Shown: positions 7,448-16,223 of the stretch, in pieces
How positions within the stretch are numbered: the first letter of the stretch is position 1
Layout: every line of letters begins with the position of its first letter
Position numbers and translations under genes: made by a program
The notes under the pieces: model-generated
Databases searched by the model: none
Told to the model about the DNA's origin: nothing
What the model saw: the letters and a program-made list of their open reading frames with translations, nothing else
NCBI GenBank assembly: GCA_002479485.1
Contig: DLNM01000031.1
Coordinates: forward strand, 1-31,619
From: Firmicutes bacterium UBA7510
GTDB lineage: Bacteria; Bacillota; Clostridia; Tissierellales; Sedimentibacteraceae
Direction: 5' to 3'
DNA length: 31,619 nucleotides

Positions 7448-9463
7448 ATGAATAAACCAATATTAGTAGTAATGGCAGCAGGTATGGGAAGTCGCTATGG
7501 AGGTTCAAAGCAAATGGACGCTGTAGGGCAAAACGGAGAAGCTATAATAGATTATTCAATATATGATGCCATAAAAGCAGGATTTAGAAAGGTTATAATT
7601 ATAACTAAAAAAGAGATTGAGTCAAAATTTAAGGAGCTTGTAGGAAATAGAATTTCTAAGCATATTGAGGTTAATTATGCATATCAGGAGCTTGATAATC
7701 TACCAGAAGGATATAATGTGCCTGAGGGTAGAGTAAAGCCGTGGGGAACCTGTCAAGCAGTTTTAAGTGCAAAGGATCTAATTGATGCACCATTTGCAGT
7801 AATAAATGCAGATGATTATTATGGACCTGATGCGTTTAAAAAAATGTATGATTTTTTAAGTAATTGTCATGATACTGATAAATATAATTATGCTATGGTT
7901 GGATATATTCTTGGCAATACTTTAACTGAAAATGGACATGTAGCCAGAGGTATTTGTACTGTAGATGAAAATGGATATCTTCAAGATGTAACTGAACGAA
8001 CACGAATAGAGAAAACAGAAGATGGTGCAAAATTTACTGAGGATGATGGAAACACATGGACCAAATTATCTATTAATAGTATTGTTAGTATGAATTTATG
8101 GGGATTTTCTCAAAGCTTCTTAGAAGAAGCAAAGAAAAGATTTCCAGGTTTTCTTGACACTGCATTAAAATCAAATCCCTTAAAAGGTGAATACTTTTTG
8201 CCAGGCATAGTTAATGATTTGTTGGATGAGGGTAAGGCTTGCATAAAAGTGCTTAAAAGCTCTGATAAATGGTATGGTGTAACATATCAAGCTGATAAGG
8301 AGGTAGTTGTTAATGCTATATTGGAAAAACACAAAAATGGACAATACAAAACACCTCTTTGGGGAGAAAGTATAAAGCTCACTGAAGCGTTAAATGCATA
8401 TAATTTTGATGGAATTGTAACTGACACCTATGCATTTGGAGAAGGACACATAAATGATACGTTTTGTGTTTGCGTGAGAAAAGAAAACAAAGAAATCAGT
8501 CGTTATATTTTGCAACGTATAAATTCAAATGTTTTTAAAGAACCTATAAAGCTTATGGAAAACATAGTTAATGTAACAAATTATCTTAAAAACAACATTA
8601 TAAAAAATGGTGGAGATTATAAAAGAGAAACCTTAAATGTTGTAAAAACAAAGGATAATAAAGACTATTTTATAGATTCAGAAGGACAAACTTGGAGAGT
8701 GTTTTATTTCATCAATGATATATTCTGTCTTCAATCAGTTGAAAAATCAGAGCATTTTTATGAAAGCGCTAAAAGCTTTGGTAGATTTATGAAACAACTT
8801 AGTGACTTTCCGGTTGAAACACTTCATGAAACTATACCAAGATTTCACGATACACCAAATCGTTTAGAAAATCTAAAAAAAGCTATAAAAGAGGATAGAG
8901 TTGGACGTGTAAAGCTTGTAAAAAACGAGATAGAGTTTGCACTATTAAGAGAAAAAGACTGTAGCTATCTTATGGATAAGCTAGCAAAGGGTGAATTGCC
9001 TTTACGTGTTACTCATAATGACACTAAGCTTAATAATATTTTGATAGATAAACGTACTGAAAAAGGAATATGTGTTGTTGATTTAGATACTATTATGCCA
9101 GGTCTTTGTGCAAATGATTTTGGAGACTCAATACGATTCGGTGCAACTACTGCTGCTGAGGATGAGCCTGATACATCTAGAATGCATTTTGATATAGAGT
9201 TGTTTGAAATATATTTAAAGGGGTATCTAGAAGAAACAGGCAATATCTTAACTAATGAAGAAAAATTGTCCTTAGTTTGGGGTTCTAAGCTTATGACATT
9301 AGAATGTGGCATAAGGTTTTTGACAGACTATTTGAATGGTGATACTTATTTTAAAATAAGTCATGAAAATCATAATTTAGAAAGAACTAGAACTCAGTTT
9401 AAACTTGTAGGTGAAATGGAACAAAATTTTAATAAAATGTTAGATATAGTAACGAAATATTAA
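7448..9463 (+). CDS. Fusion: sugar-phosphate nucleotidyltransferase plus NahK-like sugar 1-kinase
   Basis: A 671-residue two-domain enzyme. Residues 1 to about 300 form a GT-A-type nucleotidyltransferase: AGMGSRYGG (11-19) with Lys21 as nucleotide-binding loop, WGTCQAV near 99-105 and NADDYYG (120-126) with the metal-binding Asp. Residues about 310-671 form an aminoglycoside-phosphotransferase-fold kinase: catalytic loop HNDTKLNN (523-530), DLDT (545-548) and NDFGDSIRFG (557-565), closest in my reading to N-acetylhexosamine 1-kinase (NahK) of the bifidobacterial lacto-N-biose pathway. Inferred role: phosphorylate a hexose or N-acetylhexosamine at C1, then convert it to a UDP-sugar in one polypeptide, feeding GalE. 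The ATG has a gagg SD overlapping the end of the upstream gene. Substrate unproven. Confidence 0.85.
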   Translation: MNKPILVVMAAGMGSRYGGSKQMDAVGQNGEAIIDYSIYDAIKAGFRKVIIITKKEIESKFKELVGNRISKHIEVNYAYQELDNLPEGYNVPEGRVKPWGTCQAVLSAKDLIDAPFAVINADDYYGPDAFKKMYDFLSNCHDTDKYNYAMVGYILGNTLTENGHVARGICTVDENGYLQDVTERTRIEKTEDGAKFTEDDGNTWTKLSINSIVSMNLWGFSQSFLEEAKKRFPGFLDTALKSNPLKGEYFLPGIVNDLLDEGKACIKVLKSSDKWYGVTYQADKEVVVNAILEKHKNGQYKTPLWGESIKLTEALNAYNFDGIVTDTYAFGEGHINDTFCVCVRKENKEISRYILQRINSNVFKEPIKLMENIVNVTNYLKNNIIKNGGDYKRETLNVVKTKDNKDYFIDSEGQTWRVFYFINDIFCLQSVEKSEHFYESAKSFGRFMKQLSDFPVETLHETIPRFHDTPNRLENLKKAIKEDRVGRVKLVKNEIEFALLREKDCSYLMDKLAKGELPLRVTHNDTKLNNILIDKRTEKGICVVDLDTIMPGLCANDFGDSIRFGATTAAEDEPDTSRMHFDIELFEIYLKGYLEETGNILTNEEKLSLVWGSKLMTLECGIRFLTDYLNGDTYFKISHENHNLERTRTQFKLVGEMEQNFNKMLDIVTKY

Positions 9464-9469
9464 AAAAGT

Positions 9470-9544
9470 GTGAAGAAAAATACTTCACTATGGAAGAATC
9501 AAAAAACGATTCTTCAATAAATTTTAAGACGCTGAAAACAGTGT
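9470..9544 (+). repeat. Modular intergenic hairpin element, copy A (H1-H2-H3)
   Basis: Three successive hairpins. H1: gtgaag (9470-9475)/cttcac (9483-9488), loop aaaaata. H2: gaagaatc (9493-9500)/gattcttc (9508-9515), loop aaaaaac. H3: cgctg (9530-9534)/cagtg (9539-9543), loop aaaa. The SD of pepA (ggagg, 9548-9552) follows directly. H1, the tatgg linker and H2 match copy B at 26357-26410 in layout and loop sequence. Confidence 0.8.
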
Positions 9545-9557
9545 AATGGAGGTAATT

Positions 9558-11012
9558 ATGAATTTTAAAATTAGTAGTACATATCCGCAAAATGTTGATA
9601 CTTTAGTTTGTTTTGTAAGACCAGATTATGAGCCTAAATTTAACTCTGAATTACTACAAACTGCATTTAATGAGGCATTCGGGGAGGATGATAATAAATT
9701 TGAAGCTGGAATTTATAAAACTCTTAGAATGAAACTTAATGGAAGATTTGTTAACTTAGTATTAGCTTCTTTTGATTGCTCAATGGAAAATGCTTTTGAT
9801 GGTTTTAGAAAAACAATTTTAAAGATTGGAACAAAATTAAATGAGTTAAAATCTAAGGTTATATATTTTGACAATCCAACTAATCTTGTTTTTAGTGATA
9901 GTAAGGAAGAAATAATTAAGCAAATATCTAGCACTTTACCACTTTGTGATTATACCTTTAATATTTATAAGCAAAAGAAAAGTGACCTTACAGAAAAGGA
10001 AATAATTATTTTTGGAGAAGATAAGTATGTAGATTCTCTTAATGAAGGTTTTAACATTGCAGATGGTATTTGCATAGCACGTGATTTAGTTAATGAGCCT
10101 GCAAATGTATTAACTCCTGAAGAACTTGCTAACCGAACTGTTAAGCTTGGTAAAGAATATGGCTTTGATGTAACAGTTTATTCAAAGGAAGAATGTGAAG
10201 AATTTGGAATGCATGCCTTTTTGGATGTTGCTAAAGCAAGTGTTAACGAACCAAAGCTAATTGTAATGAAATACAATGGTGGAGGAAACGAAACAGCGAA
10301 GGGTGTTATAGGCAAAGGTCTTTGTTATGATTCAGGTGGACTATTCCTTAAACCAGGCGATGGAATGAAAACTATGAAGGGTGATATGGCAGGAGCTGCT
10401 GCAGTAATAGGAGCTATGTGTTCAATAGCTGCCAATAAAGTAAAGAAAAATGTTGTAACAATAGTTGCAGCTTGTGAAAATCTTGTTGACGGTAATGGTT
10501 ATAGAAATGGCGATATTTTAAAATCTATGTCAGGAAAAACTATCTTTGTAGCAAGTACAGATGCTGAAGGCAGACTTACGCTAGCAGATGCAATGACTTA
10601 TATGATTAGAAAAGAGAATGTAGATAGCATTATTGAGCTTTCAACTTTGACTGGTTCATGCGCAACATTCTTTGGCAAAGTATGTGCTGGTGTTTTAACG
10701 ACTAATGATGAATTGTATAATAAAATAGCTAGTTATACAGTTATTTCTGGAGAAAAATATTGGAGATTACCTACATATGCCGAATATCGAGAAAATATTA
10801 AATCAGATATTGCAGATTTGTATAATAGTACAACAGCAGGAGCTGGAGGAATAGCTGCTGGGATGTTCTTAGATGAATTTAAAGAAGATAAACCATTTAT
10901 GCATATTGATATAGCTGGTACAACTTTTGCTAGTTCTAAATCTGAAGGACAAATAGAAGGTGGAACAGGCTATGGAGTTAAAACAGTATATTACTATATA
11001 AAACAATCATAG
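9558..11012 (+). CDS. pepA: Leucyl aminopeptidase (M17 family)
   Basis: A 484-residue cytoplasmic metallo-aminopeptidase that removes N-terminal residues, often Leu, from peptides; family members are hexamers with two divalent metals. The metal and catalytic segments are intact: GKGLCYDSGGLFLKPG with the following KTMKGDMAGAAAV, and the M17 signature STDAEGRLTLAD (usually NTDAEGRL; here Ser replaces Asn). The N-terminal third is the less conserved macro-like domain. ATG 9558 is preferred over 9546 because ggagg (9548-9552) lies 5 bases upstream of it and overlaps the earlier ATG. It follows hairpin element A and is the last gene before the terminator, probably co-transcribed with galE. Confidence 0.93.
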   Translation: MNFKISSTYPQNVDTLVCFVRPDYEPKFNSELLQTAFNEAFGEDDNKFEAGIYKTLRMKLNGRFVNLVLASFDCSMENAFDGFRKTILKIGTKLNELKSKVIYFDNPTNLVFSDSKEEIIKQISSTLPLCDYTFNIYKQKKSDLTEKEIIIFGEDKYVDSLNEGFNIADGICIARDLVNEPANVLTPEELANRTVKLGKEYGFDVTVYSKEECEEFGMHAFLDVAKASVNEPKLIVMKYNGGGNETAKGVIGKGLCYDSGGLFLKPGDGMKTMKGDMAGAAAVIGAMCSIAANKVKKNVVTIVAACENLVDGNGYRNGDILKSMSGKTIFVASTDAEGRLTLADAMTYMIRKENVDSIIELSTLTGSCATFFGKVCAGVLTTNDELYNKIASYTVISGEKYWRLPTYAEYRENIKSDIADLYNSTTAGAGGIAAGMFLDEFKEDKPFMHIDIAGTTFASSKSEGQIEGGTGYGVKTVYYYIKQS

Positions 11013-11023
11013 TTTAAATTAAA

Positions 11024-11081
11024 AGGGGCTATCGCAAAACTAGAAAAAAAATTTAGTAGAGCAATAGCTCTTCTTTTTTTT
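11024..11081 (+). terminator. Rho-independent terminator after pepA
   Basis: gggctatcgc (11026-11035) pairs with gcaatagctc (11061-11070), with one mismatch and one G-U; a long A-rich loop separates the arms and a run of T follows. From there to the hypB promoter I see nothing recognisable. Confidence 0.75.
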
Positions 11082-11178
11082 AAAAAACCTTGGTAGACAT
11101 TATATTACATACTATTTAACTTTTGTATTAAATTTCTCAGCATATTATTTATGTTTTTTATTACAAAAATGGTTATAG

Positions 11179-11207
11179 TTGATAAAATAATGGATGTATG
11201 TTAAAAT
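11179..11207 (+). promoter_or_regulatory. Strong sigma-A promoter of the hypB operon (extended -10)
   Basis: TTGATA (11179-11184), a 17-base spacer and TAAAAT (11202-11207), with TG at 11199-11200 giving an extended -10. The layout is nearly the same as that of the galE promoter. The leader to hypB is about 50 bases. Confidence 0.7.
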
Positions 11208-11262
11208 ATTTACAATATATGACATTAACAAAAAATAATTGAATGAAGTTAGGAGAATTTAA

Positions 11263-11934
11263 GTGAAAGAGTATAAAGTATTAAAAATTAAGCAAAGTGT
11301 GTTTGAAGATAATAATAAAGATGCAAATTTGCTACGTGAAGAACTAAGAAATAATAATACATTTTTGCTGAATTTGATGTCATCTCCGGGTTCTGGGAAA
11401 ACGTCAACATTAACAAAAATAATTCCTAAACTTAAAGATGAAATGCGTATAGGGGTTATGGAAGCAGACATTGATTCTGATGTTGATGCTGAAACAATAT
11501 CAAAAACAGGCGTAAAAGTAATTCAATTACATACTGGTGGAATGTGCCATCTTGATGCTGATATGACTAGACAAGGACTAAAAGGATTAGGAATTGATGA
11601 AATTGATTTTGCAATTTTAGAGAACGTTGGAAATTTAGTTTGTCCCGCTGAATTTGATACTGGATCTTGTAAAAATGCTATGATTTTGAGTGTTCCAGAG
11701 GGTGACGACAAACCCCTAAAATATCCATTGATGTTTACTATTTGTGATGTTTTATTGATTAATAAAATTGATGTAATGAGTGTATTTGACTTTGACTTAG
11801 AATTGTGTAAACAGAGGGCATTAAAATTAAATCCAAATATTAAAATAATTCCAATATCAGCGAAAACAGGAGAAGGTATAGATGAATTTGCTGATTGGAT
11901 AAGAAATGAAGTCAAAGAATGGAAGGGTAAATAA
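11263..11934 (+). CDS. hypB: Hydrogenase/urease-type nickel incorporation GTPase HypB
   Basis: A 223-residue SIMIBI-class GTPase that, with HypA, delivers nickel to a nickel-enzyme precursor. Walker A is SSPGSGKT (40-47), the switch region is EADIDSDVDAE (67-77), and the NKID specificity motif is at 167-170. The G-domain metal-site residues Cys95-His96 (in GGMCHLDAD) and Cys127 (NLVCP) are present. The N terminus lacks the His-rich stretch and CxxCGC motif of some homologues, so it is a minimal form without nickel storage. The start is GTG, with aggag about 8 bases upstream. One base separates it from the next gene. No hydrogenase structural gene is visible in the window. Confidence 0.93.
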   Translation: MKEYKVLKIKQSVFEDNNKDANLLREELRNNNTFLLNLMSSPGSGKTSTLTKIIPKLKDEMRIGVMEADIDSDVDAETISKTGVKVIQLHTGGMCHLDADMTRQGLKGLGIDEIDFAILENVGNLVCPAEFDTGSCKNAMILSVPEGDDKPLKYPLMFTICDVLLINKIDVMSVFDFDLELCKQRALKLNPNIKIIPISAKTGEGIDEFADWIRNEVKEWKGK

Positions 11935-11935
11935 T

Positions 11936-14626
11936 ATGGCCGAAAAAATTGTTAAACAAAAGGTATTAGAATTTGCTAACAAGGTTCAAGGTAAAAAAGT
12001 AGGACAAAAGGGTGCTGTTACTTCTGACGATCCAAGATACTATATAATGGAACCAGTTGTAACAGATGAAATGGCTGAAGTTGCACTATGTATGGATTTT
12101 AGAAAACCTAAGAGCGTAGCTGAGCTTGCAAAGCTGTGTGGAAAATCAGAAGAGTTAACTGAAAAATTAGCTTTTGAGCTTGCAGTAGCAGGCGTATGTT
12201 TTGTAAATAATAAAGACGGTGTTGACAAGTATTGGTATGACACTTGGGTTCCGGGTATCATGGAAATGATGGTTAACAACAAAGAAAATGTAAAAAAATA
12301 TCCTCAGATTGCTTTAGCTTTTGAACACTATGGACGTCTTTTAGGACCTAAAAGTGTAGGAAAGTTCCCTATGGGTGTTGGAGTAATGCGTGTTATTCCA
12401 GTAGAAAAAGCTATACAGGGTGAAACAAGAAGAGCATCGTATGAAGAAATATCAAAATACTTGGACGAAAATGATGTATTTACTGTATCTGATTGTTCAT
12501 GCAGAACATCTCGTGAAGAAATGGGAGAGGGCTGTGGACACTTAAAAGAAGATATGTGTATTCAGATGGGACATGCTGCAGAATATTATATTCGTACAGG
12601 CAGAGGCCGTCAAATTAATCGTGAAGAAGCTTATGAAATAATTAAAAAAGCAGAAGAAAACGGGTTGATGCATCAAATCCCTAATATGGATGGAAGCGGA
12701 GAAACTCATGCTATTTGTAACTGCTGCGGCTGCTCGTGCTTTGCAATGAGAATTGCTAATATGTTTAATAATAATGATATGGTTAGAAGCAATTATCTTG
12801 CTGAAGTAGATACCGATAAATGTGTGGCTTGTGGTGAATGTGTTGAAAATTGTCCTACAAATGCACCTAGGTTAGGTCAGAAGCTGTGTACCATAAAACC
12901 TATCAAACTTGAAGTGAAGGAAAATCCTCGTGATACTGAGTGGGGTCCTGAAAGATTTAATGTAAATTATAGAACCAATAGAGAAAACGTTGTCAAGACT
13001 GGTACTTCTCCATGTAAGACAGAATGTCCTGCTCATATAGGAATCCAAGGGTACATTAAATTAGCTGCTCAAGGAAAATATGCTGATGCACTTGAACTTA
13101 TAAAACATGAAAATCCATTTCCAGCAGTTTGTGGACGTATCTGTCCTAAAAAATGTGAATCAGCATGTACTCGTGGAGATATAGACAATCCAGTTGCTAT
13201 TGATGAAATAAAGAAATTTATAGCTGAACAAGATATGAACTCAAAGAGTCGTTACATACCTAAAAAAAGACATGATTATAGCGATAAGAAAATTGCTATT
13301 ATTGGAGCTGGACCGACAGGCTTGTCATGTGCTTATTATCTAGCATTAGATGGATACAAAATAACTGTATTTGAAAAACAGGATAAGTTAGGTGGCATGT
13401 TAACTCTTGGTATTCCATCATTCAGGCTTGAAAAGGATGTAATTAATGCTGAAATTGATGTTATTAAAGAATTAGGCGTTGAATTTAAAACAGGAATAGA
13501 AGTAGGAAAAGATGTAACTATTGAAGAATTAAGAAAACAAGGCTATAACGCATTTTATGTAGCAATTGGTGCTCAAGGTGGAAGAATGCTTGGTATTGAT
13601 GGTGAAAATCATAATGGTGTAGTAACTGGAATTGATTTCTTAAGAGATGTTAATTTAGGTAAAGAAGTTAAATTATCTGGTAATGTAGTAGTAATTGGTG
13701 GTGGTAACGTAGCAATAGACGTAGCTCGTACTGCAACACGTGTTGGAGCAGATACTGTTAATATGTATTGCTTAGAGTCACGTGAAATTATGCCTGCACT
13801 TGAAGAAGAAATTGAAGAAGCATTATCAGAAAATATAGCAATAAACAATTCATGGGGACCAAAATGTATTATTATTGAAAATGATAAGGTTACTGGGGTT
13901 GAATTTAAGAAATGTGTAAGAGTGTTTGACGAAAATAAACGCTTTGCACCTGTATATGATGAGAATGAAACTATTATAGTTCCTGCTGATTATGTATTGT
14001 TATCTGTTGGTCAAGCAATGGACTTTGGAAAATTATTGGATAATTCAAAAGCTGAATTTAATCCTAATAAAACTTTAGTTGCTGACGAATTCACATACCA
14101 AACGGGCCAACCAGATGTATTTACAGGAGGAGATTGCTTTACTGGACCGCGATTTGCAATTGATGCAATTGCAGCTGGTAAACAAGGTGCAATTTCTATT
14201 CATAGATTTGTTCAAAGAGGTCAAAGCTTAGTATTTGGTCGTGATACAAGAACGTATAAAGCATTAGACAAAGAGAATTTGAATTTAGATGGTTATGATA
14301 AAACACCAAGACAAAGCATTAAACATGATAATCAAATAAATAGAGAATTTAAGGATAATCGTTTAACATTTACAGAAGAACAAATCAAAAAAGAAACTGA
14401 ACGCTGCTTAGGTTGCGGTGCTACAATTATTGATGAGTACAAATGTGTTGGCTGTGGTCAATGTACTACAAAATGTAAATTTGATGCAATAAAGTTAGTT
14501 CGTCACTATGATAATGAAAGTATATCATTTGAACATGTTAAACCTGCTGTAGTTAAAAATGTACTTAAACGTAAAGTTAAGATAGTTACTAAGAAAATTA
14601 AAAAAGTATTTAACAGTGGAGAGTAA
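11936..14626 (+). CDS. Multi-cofactor FAD/Fe-S oxidoreductase (GltD-like core with ferredoxin-type clusters)
   Basis: An 896-residue soluble electron-transfer protein. Residues 1 to about 290 are a Cys-rich domain (C187, C189, C200, C208, then CNCCGCSC at 261-268) of a type seen in clostridial and sulfate-reducer Fe-S proteins. A 4Fe-4S motif C296xxC299xxC302xxxC306P follows. Residues about 355-840 resemble the glutamate synthase small subunit/DPYD N-terminal unit: six cysteines (C360, C364, C399, C403, C407, C411), the FAD-binding GAGPTG (457-462) and an NAD(P)-binding VVVIGGGNVAIDVA. A second CxxCxxCxxxC cluster lies near the C terminus, followed by a basic tail. No glutamate synthase large subunit is adjacent, so a different NAD(P)H-linked redox reaction is likely. 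The ATG at 11936 fits the SD ggaaggg. It is inserted between hypB and hypA with gaps of 1 and 2 bases. Confidence 0.85.
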   Translation: MAEKIVKQKVLEFANKVQGKKVGQKGAVTSDDPRYYIMEPVVTDEMAEVALCMDFRKPKSVAELAKLCGKSEELTEKLAFELAVAGVCFVNNKDGVDKYWYDTWVPGIMEMMVNNKENVKKYPQIALAFEHYGRLLGPKSVGKFPMGVGVMRVIPVEKAIQGETRRASYEEISKYLDENDVFTVSDCSCRTSREEMGEGCGHLKEDMCIQMGHAAEYYIRTGRGRQINREEAYEIIKKAEENGLMHQIPNMDGSGETHAICNCCGCSCFAMRIANMFNNNDMVRSNYLAEVDTDKCVACGECVENCPTNAPRLGQKLCTIKPIKLEVKENPRDTEWGPERFNVNYRTNRENVVKTGTSPCKTECPAHIGIQGYIKLAAQGKYADALELIKHENPFPAVCGRICPKKCESACTRGDIDNPVAIDEIKKFIAEQDMNSKSRYIPKKRHDYSDKKIAIIGAGPTGLSCAYYLALDGYKITVFEKQDKLGGMLTLGIPSFRLEKDVINAEIDVIKELGVEFKTGIEVGKDVTIEELRKQGYNAFYVAIGAQGGRMLGIDGENHNGVVTGIDFLRDVNLGKEVKLSGNVVVIGGGNVAIDVARTATRVGADTVNMYCLESREIMPALEEEIEEALSENIAINNSWGPKCIIIENDKVTGVEFKKCVRVFDENKRFAPVYDENETIIVPADYVLLSVGQAMDFGKLLDNSKAEFNPNKTLVADEFTYQTGQPDVFTGGDCFTGPRFAIDAIAAGKQGAISIHRFVQRGQSLVFGRDTRTYKALDKENLNLDGYDKTPRQSIKHDNQINREFKDNRLTFTEEQIKKETERCLGCGATIIDEYKCVGCGQCTTKCKFDAIKLVRHYDNESISFEHVKPAVVKNVLKRKVKIVTKKIKKVFNSGE

Positions 14627-14628
14627 TT

Positions 14629-14970
14629 ATGCACGAAATATCTGTTTGTTTTGAAGTGGTTAAATCTGTTGAAAAAATTGTAGAAGAAAACAATCTAACT
14701 GAAGTAGAAACAATTGTTTTAGAAATTGGTGAATTATCTTCAATTGTTCCTAAATATATGGATGAATGCTTTATAGTTGCAGTTGAAGGAACTATGTTTG
14801 AAAATACAAAGCTAGAAATTGAAGTAATCGCAGGCATTGGAAGGTGCGGAAGTTGTGGGAAAGTATATCAATTGCTAAAAAATAATGGATATTGTCCTGA
14901 GTGTAAAGAGAAAAGTTTTGAAGTGATTAGCGGCAGAGAATTTAATATTAAGGAAATAGTGGCTTGTTAA
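14629..14970 (+). CDS. hypA: Nickel metallochaperone HypA
   Basis: A 113-residue protein of the usual HypA length that passes nickel to the target enzyme with HypB. The N-terminal MHE provides the nickel ligand His2. The zinc-finger cysteines C73xxC76 and C89xxC92 are intact. The protein ends with a free Cys. The start overlaps the SD region gtggag at the end of the preceding gene and is two bases from its stop, so hypB, the oxidoreductase and hypA form a tight operon. HypC, D, E and F, needed for the Fe(CN)2CO part of [NiFe]-hydrogenase, are not in the window; they may be elsewhere, or the nickel target may be another enzyme. Confidence 0.93.
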   Translation: MHEISVCFEVVKSVEKIVEENNLTEVETIVLEIGELSSIVPKYMDECFIVAVEGTMFENTKLEIEVIAGIGRCGSCGKVYQLLKNNGYCPECKEKSFEVISGREFNIKEIVAC

Positions 14971-15014
14971 TTTATGTACTAATAAAATTATTATAAAAAT
15001 GGAGGAATAATTAA

Positions 15015-16001
15015 ATGTTCTTTTTTGAAAATTTTACAGTATCTAATATTTTAATAGCAGTTGTTGTTCTTTTAGGTTTAATAGGAGTAAATGAATTTAC
15101 AAGAAGAAGTAAATGGGCCTCAATAGGTACATACATAATAATGCCGATTTTGTTAGCAATTTTTGTTTGGCCAAAAACTGCTATTCGTGGTGATGGCGAC
15201 TGGTTTCCAATTGTAAAGACACTTTCAGCATTAGCTGGTGTTATTGGATTTATGGCAATAAGATATATAGAAAAATTACAAACTAAAAAATGGGTGTTAA
15301 TATTTCCAGTTGCAATATTAGTCATCAATATTTTAGAAGCAATTGGAAGAGATATTGAGATTTATATGAACTACAATGGTCAAAAGGTATGGAGCGATAT
15401 CGAAGGACTTATGATGCAAGGTGGACCATGGAATATTATAAATGCGATTGCAGGTATATTTTTAATTATTACTTTGACTGGCTGGTTTGGAATAAAAATT
15501 TCAAAAGATAAATCTCTCGATATGGTATGGGTAGATCAGCTTTGGTTTTGGATTATAGCTTATGATTTATGGAACATGGCATACGTATATAACTGTATTT
15601 CAACACGTGCTATGTATGCAGGATTTTTATTATTAATATCGTGTACAGTTTGCGAATTTTTCTTCAAACGTGGTGTATGGCTACAACATAGAGCTCAAAC
15701 ATTAGCATTATGGGGAATGTTTTCAGTAACATTTAGTTCATATTCAAGTTCACCGCTATTTTCAATAACTTCAACATACGATGTAGCACCATTATATCTC
15801 TGGTCAATACTAGCACTTATATCAAACGTAGCAGTATTTATATATGAAATTATGGTAGTATACAAAACTAAGAGAAATCCTCTTAAAGATGATATTTATT
15901 GTGATTTAAAGGCATACAAAAGGAATCTAGAAGAAAATGGGTTGTTGATAAAGGTTCCTTTAAAGAAAGTATCTATGAAAAAAGCTGCTTCTAAAAAATA
16001 A
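15015..16001 (+). CDS. Polytopic membrane protein, possibly DUF5692 family
   Basis: A 328-residue integral membrane protein with about eight or nine hydrophobic segments, rich in Trp, and a Lys-rich C-terminal tail. Features include NEFTRRSKW after the first segment, the GDGDWFP loop, EAIGRDIEIY, and WFWIIAYDLWNMAYVYN in the middle. From memory this resembles DUF5692, a family without known function; the assignment is tentative. It lies 44 bases after hypA with a perfect SD (ggagg) and before a strong terminator, so it is very probably the last gene of the hypB operon. A nickel or redox link would be guilt by association only. Confidence 0.7.
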   Translation: MFFFENFTVSNILIAVVVLLGLIGVNEFTRRSKWASIGTYIIMPILLAIFVWPKTAIRGDGDWFPIVKTLSALAGVIGFMAIRYIEKLQTKKWVLIFPVAILVINILEAIGRDIEIYMNYNGQKVWSDIEGLMMQGGPWNIINAIAGIFLIITLTGWFGIKISKDKSLDMVWVDQLWFWIIAYDLWNMAYVYNCISTRAMYAGFLLLISCTVCEFFFKRGVWLQHRAQTLALWGMFSVTFSSYSSSPLFSITSTYDVAPLYLWSILALISNVAVFIYEIMVVYKTKRNPLKDDIYCDLKAYKRNLEENGLLIKVPLKKVSMKKAASKK

Positions 16002-16011
16002 TAAAAATAAT

Positions 16012-16050
16012 AAAGTCCTTGCTGATTTAAAATTAGCAAGGACTTTTTTA
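16012..16050 (+). terminator. Rho-independent terminator of the hypB operon
   Basis: A perfect 12-bp stem, aaagtccttgct (16012-16023) with agcaaggacttt (16035-16046), an 11-base loop and a seven-T tract at 16044-16050. Confidence 0.92.
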
Positions 16051-16142
16051 TAGTAAAATAAAATTTTATAAAGACTTGTAATTTATATTTATATATTTAT
16101 AGTAATTAAAATTGTTAAAAAAGCATAGACTATATTTTGTAT

Positions 16143-16171
16143 TTGTTTTTAATTATTTTAGAGAGTATAAT
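16143..16171 (+). promoter_or_regulatory. Probable sigma-A promoter of the GNAT gene
   Basis: TTGTTT (16143-16148), a 17-base spacer and a perfect TATAAT (16166-16171), about 50 bases before the start codon. Confidence 0.6.
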
Positions 16172-16223
16172 GAATATATACATAAAACTATATTATTTAA
16201 AATTATAATTTAATGGGTGAGAT

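Noticed and set aside
11936..14626. Glutamate synthase small subunit (gltD)
   Set aside because: The core is GltD-like, but there are added N- and C-terminal Fe-S regions, no gltB is adjacent, and the gene lies inside a hypB-hypA operon.
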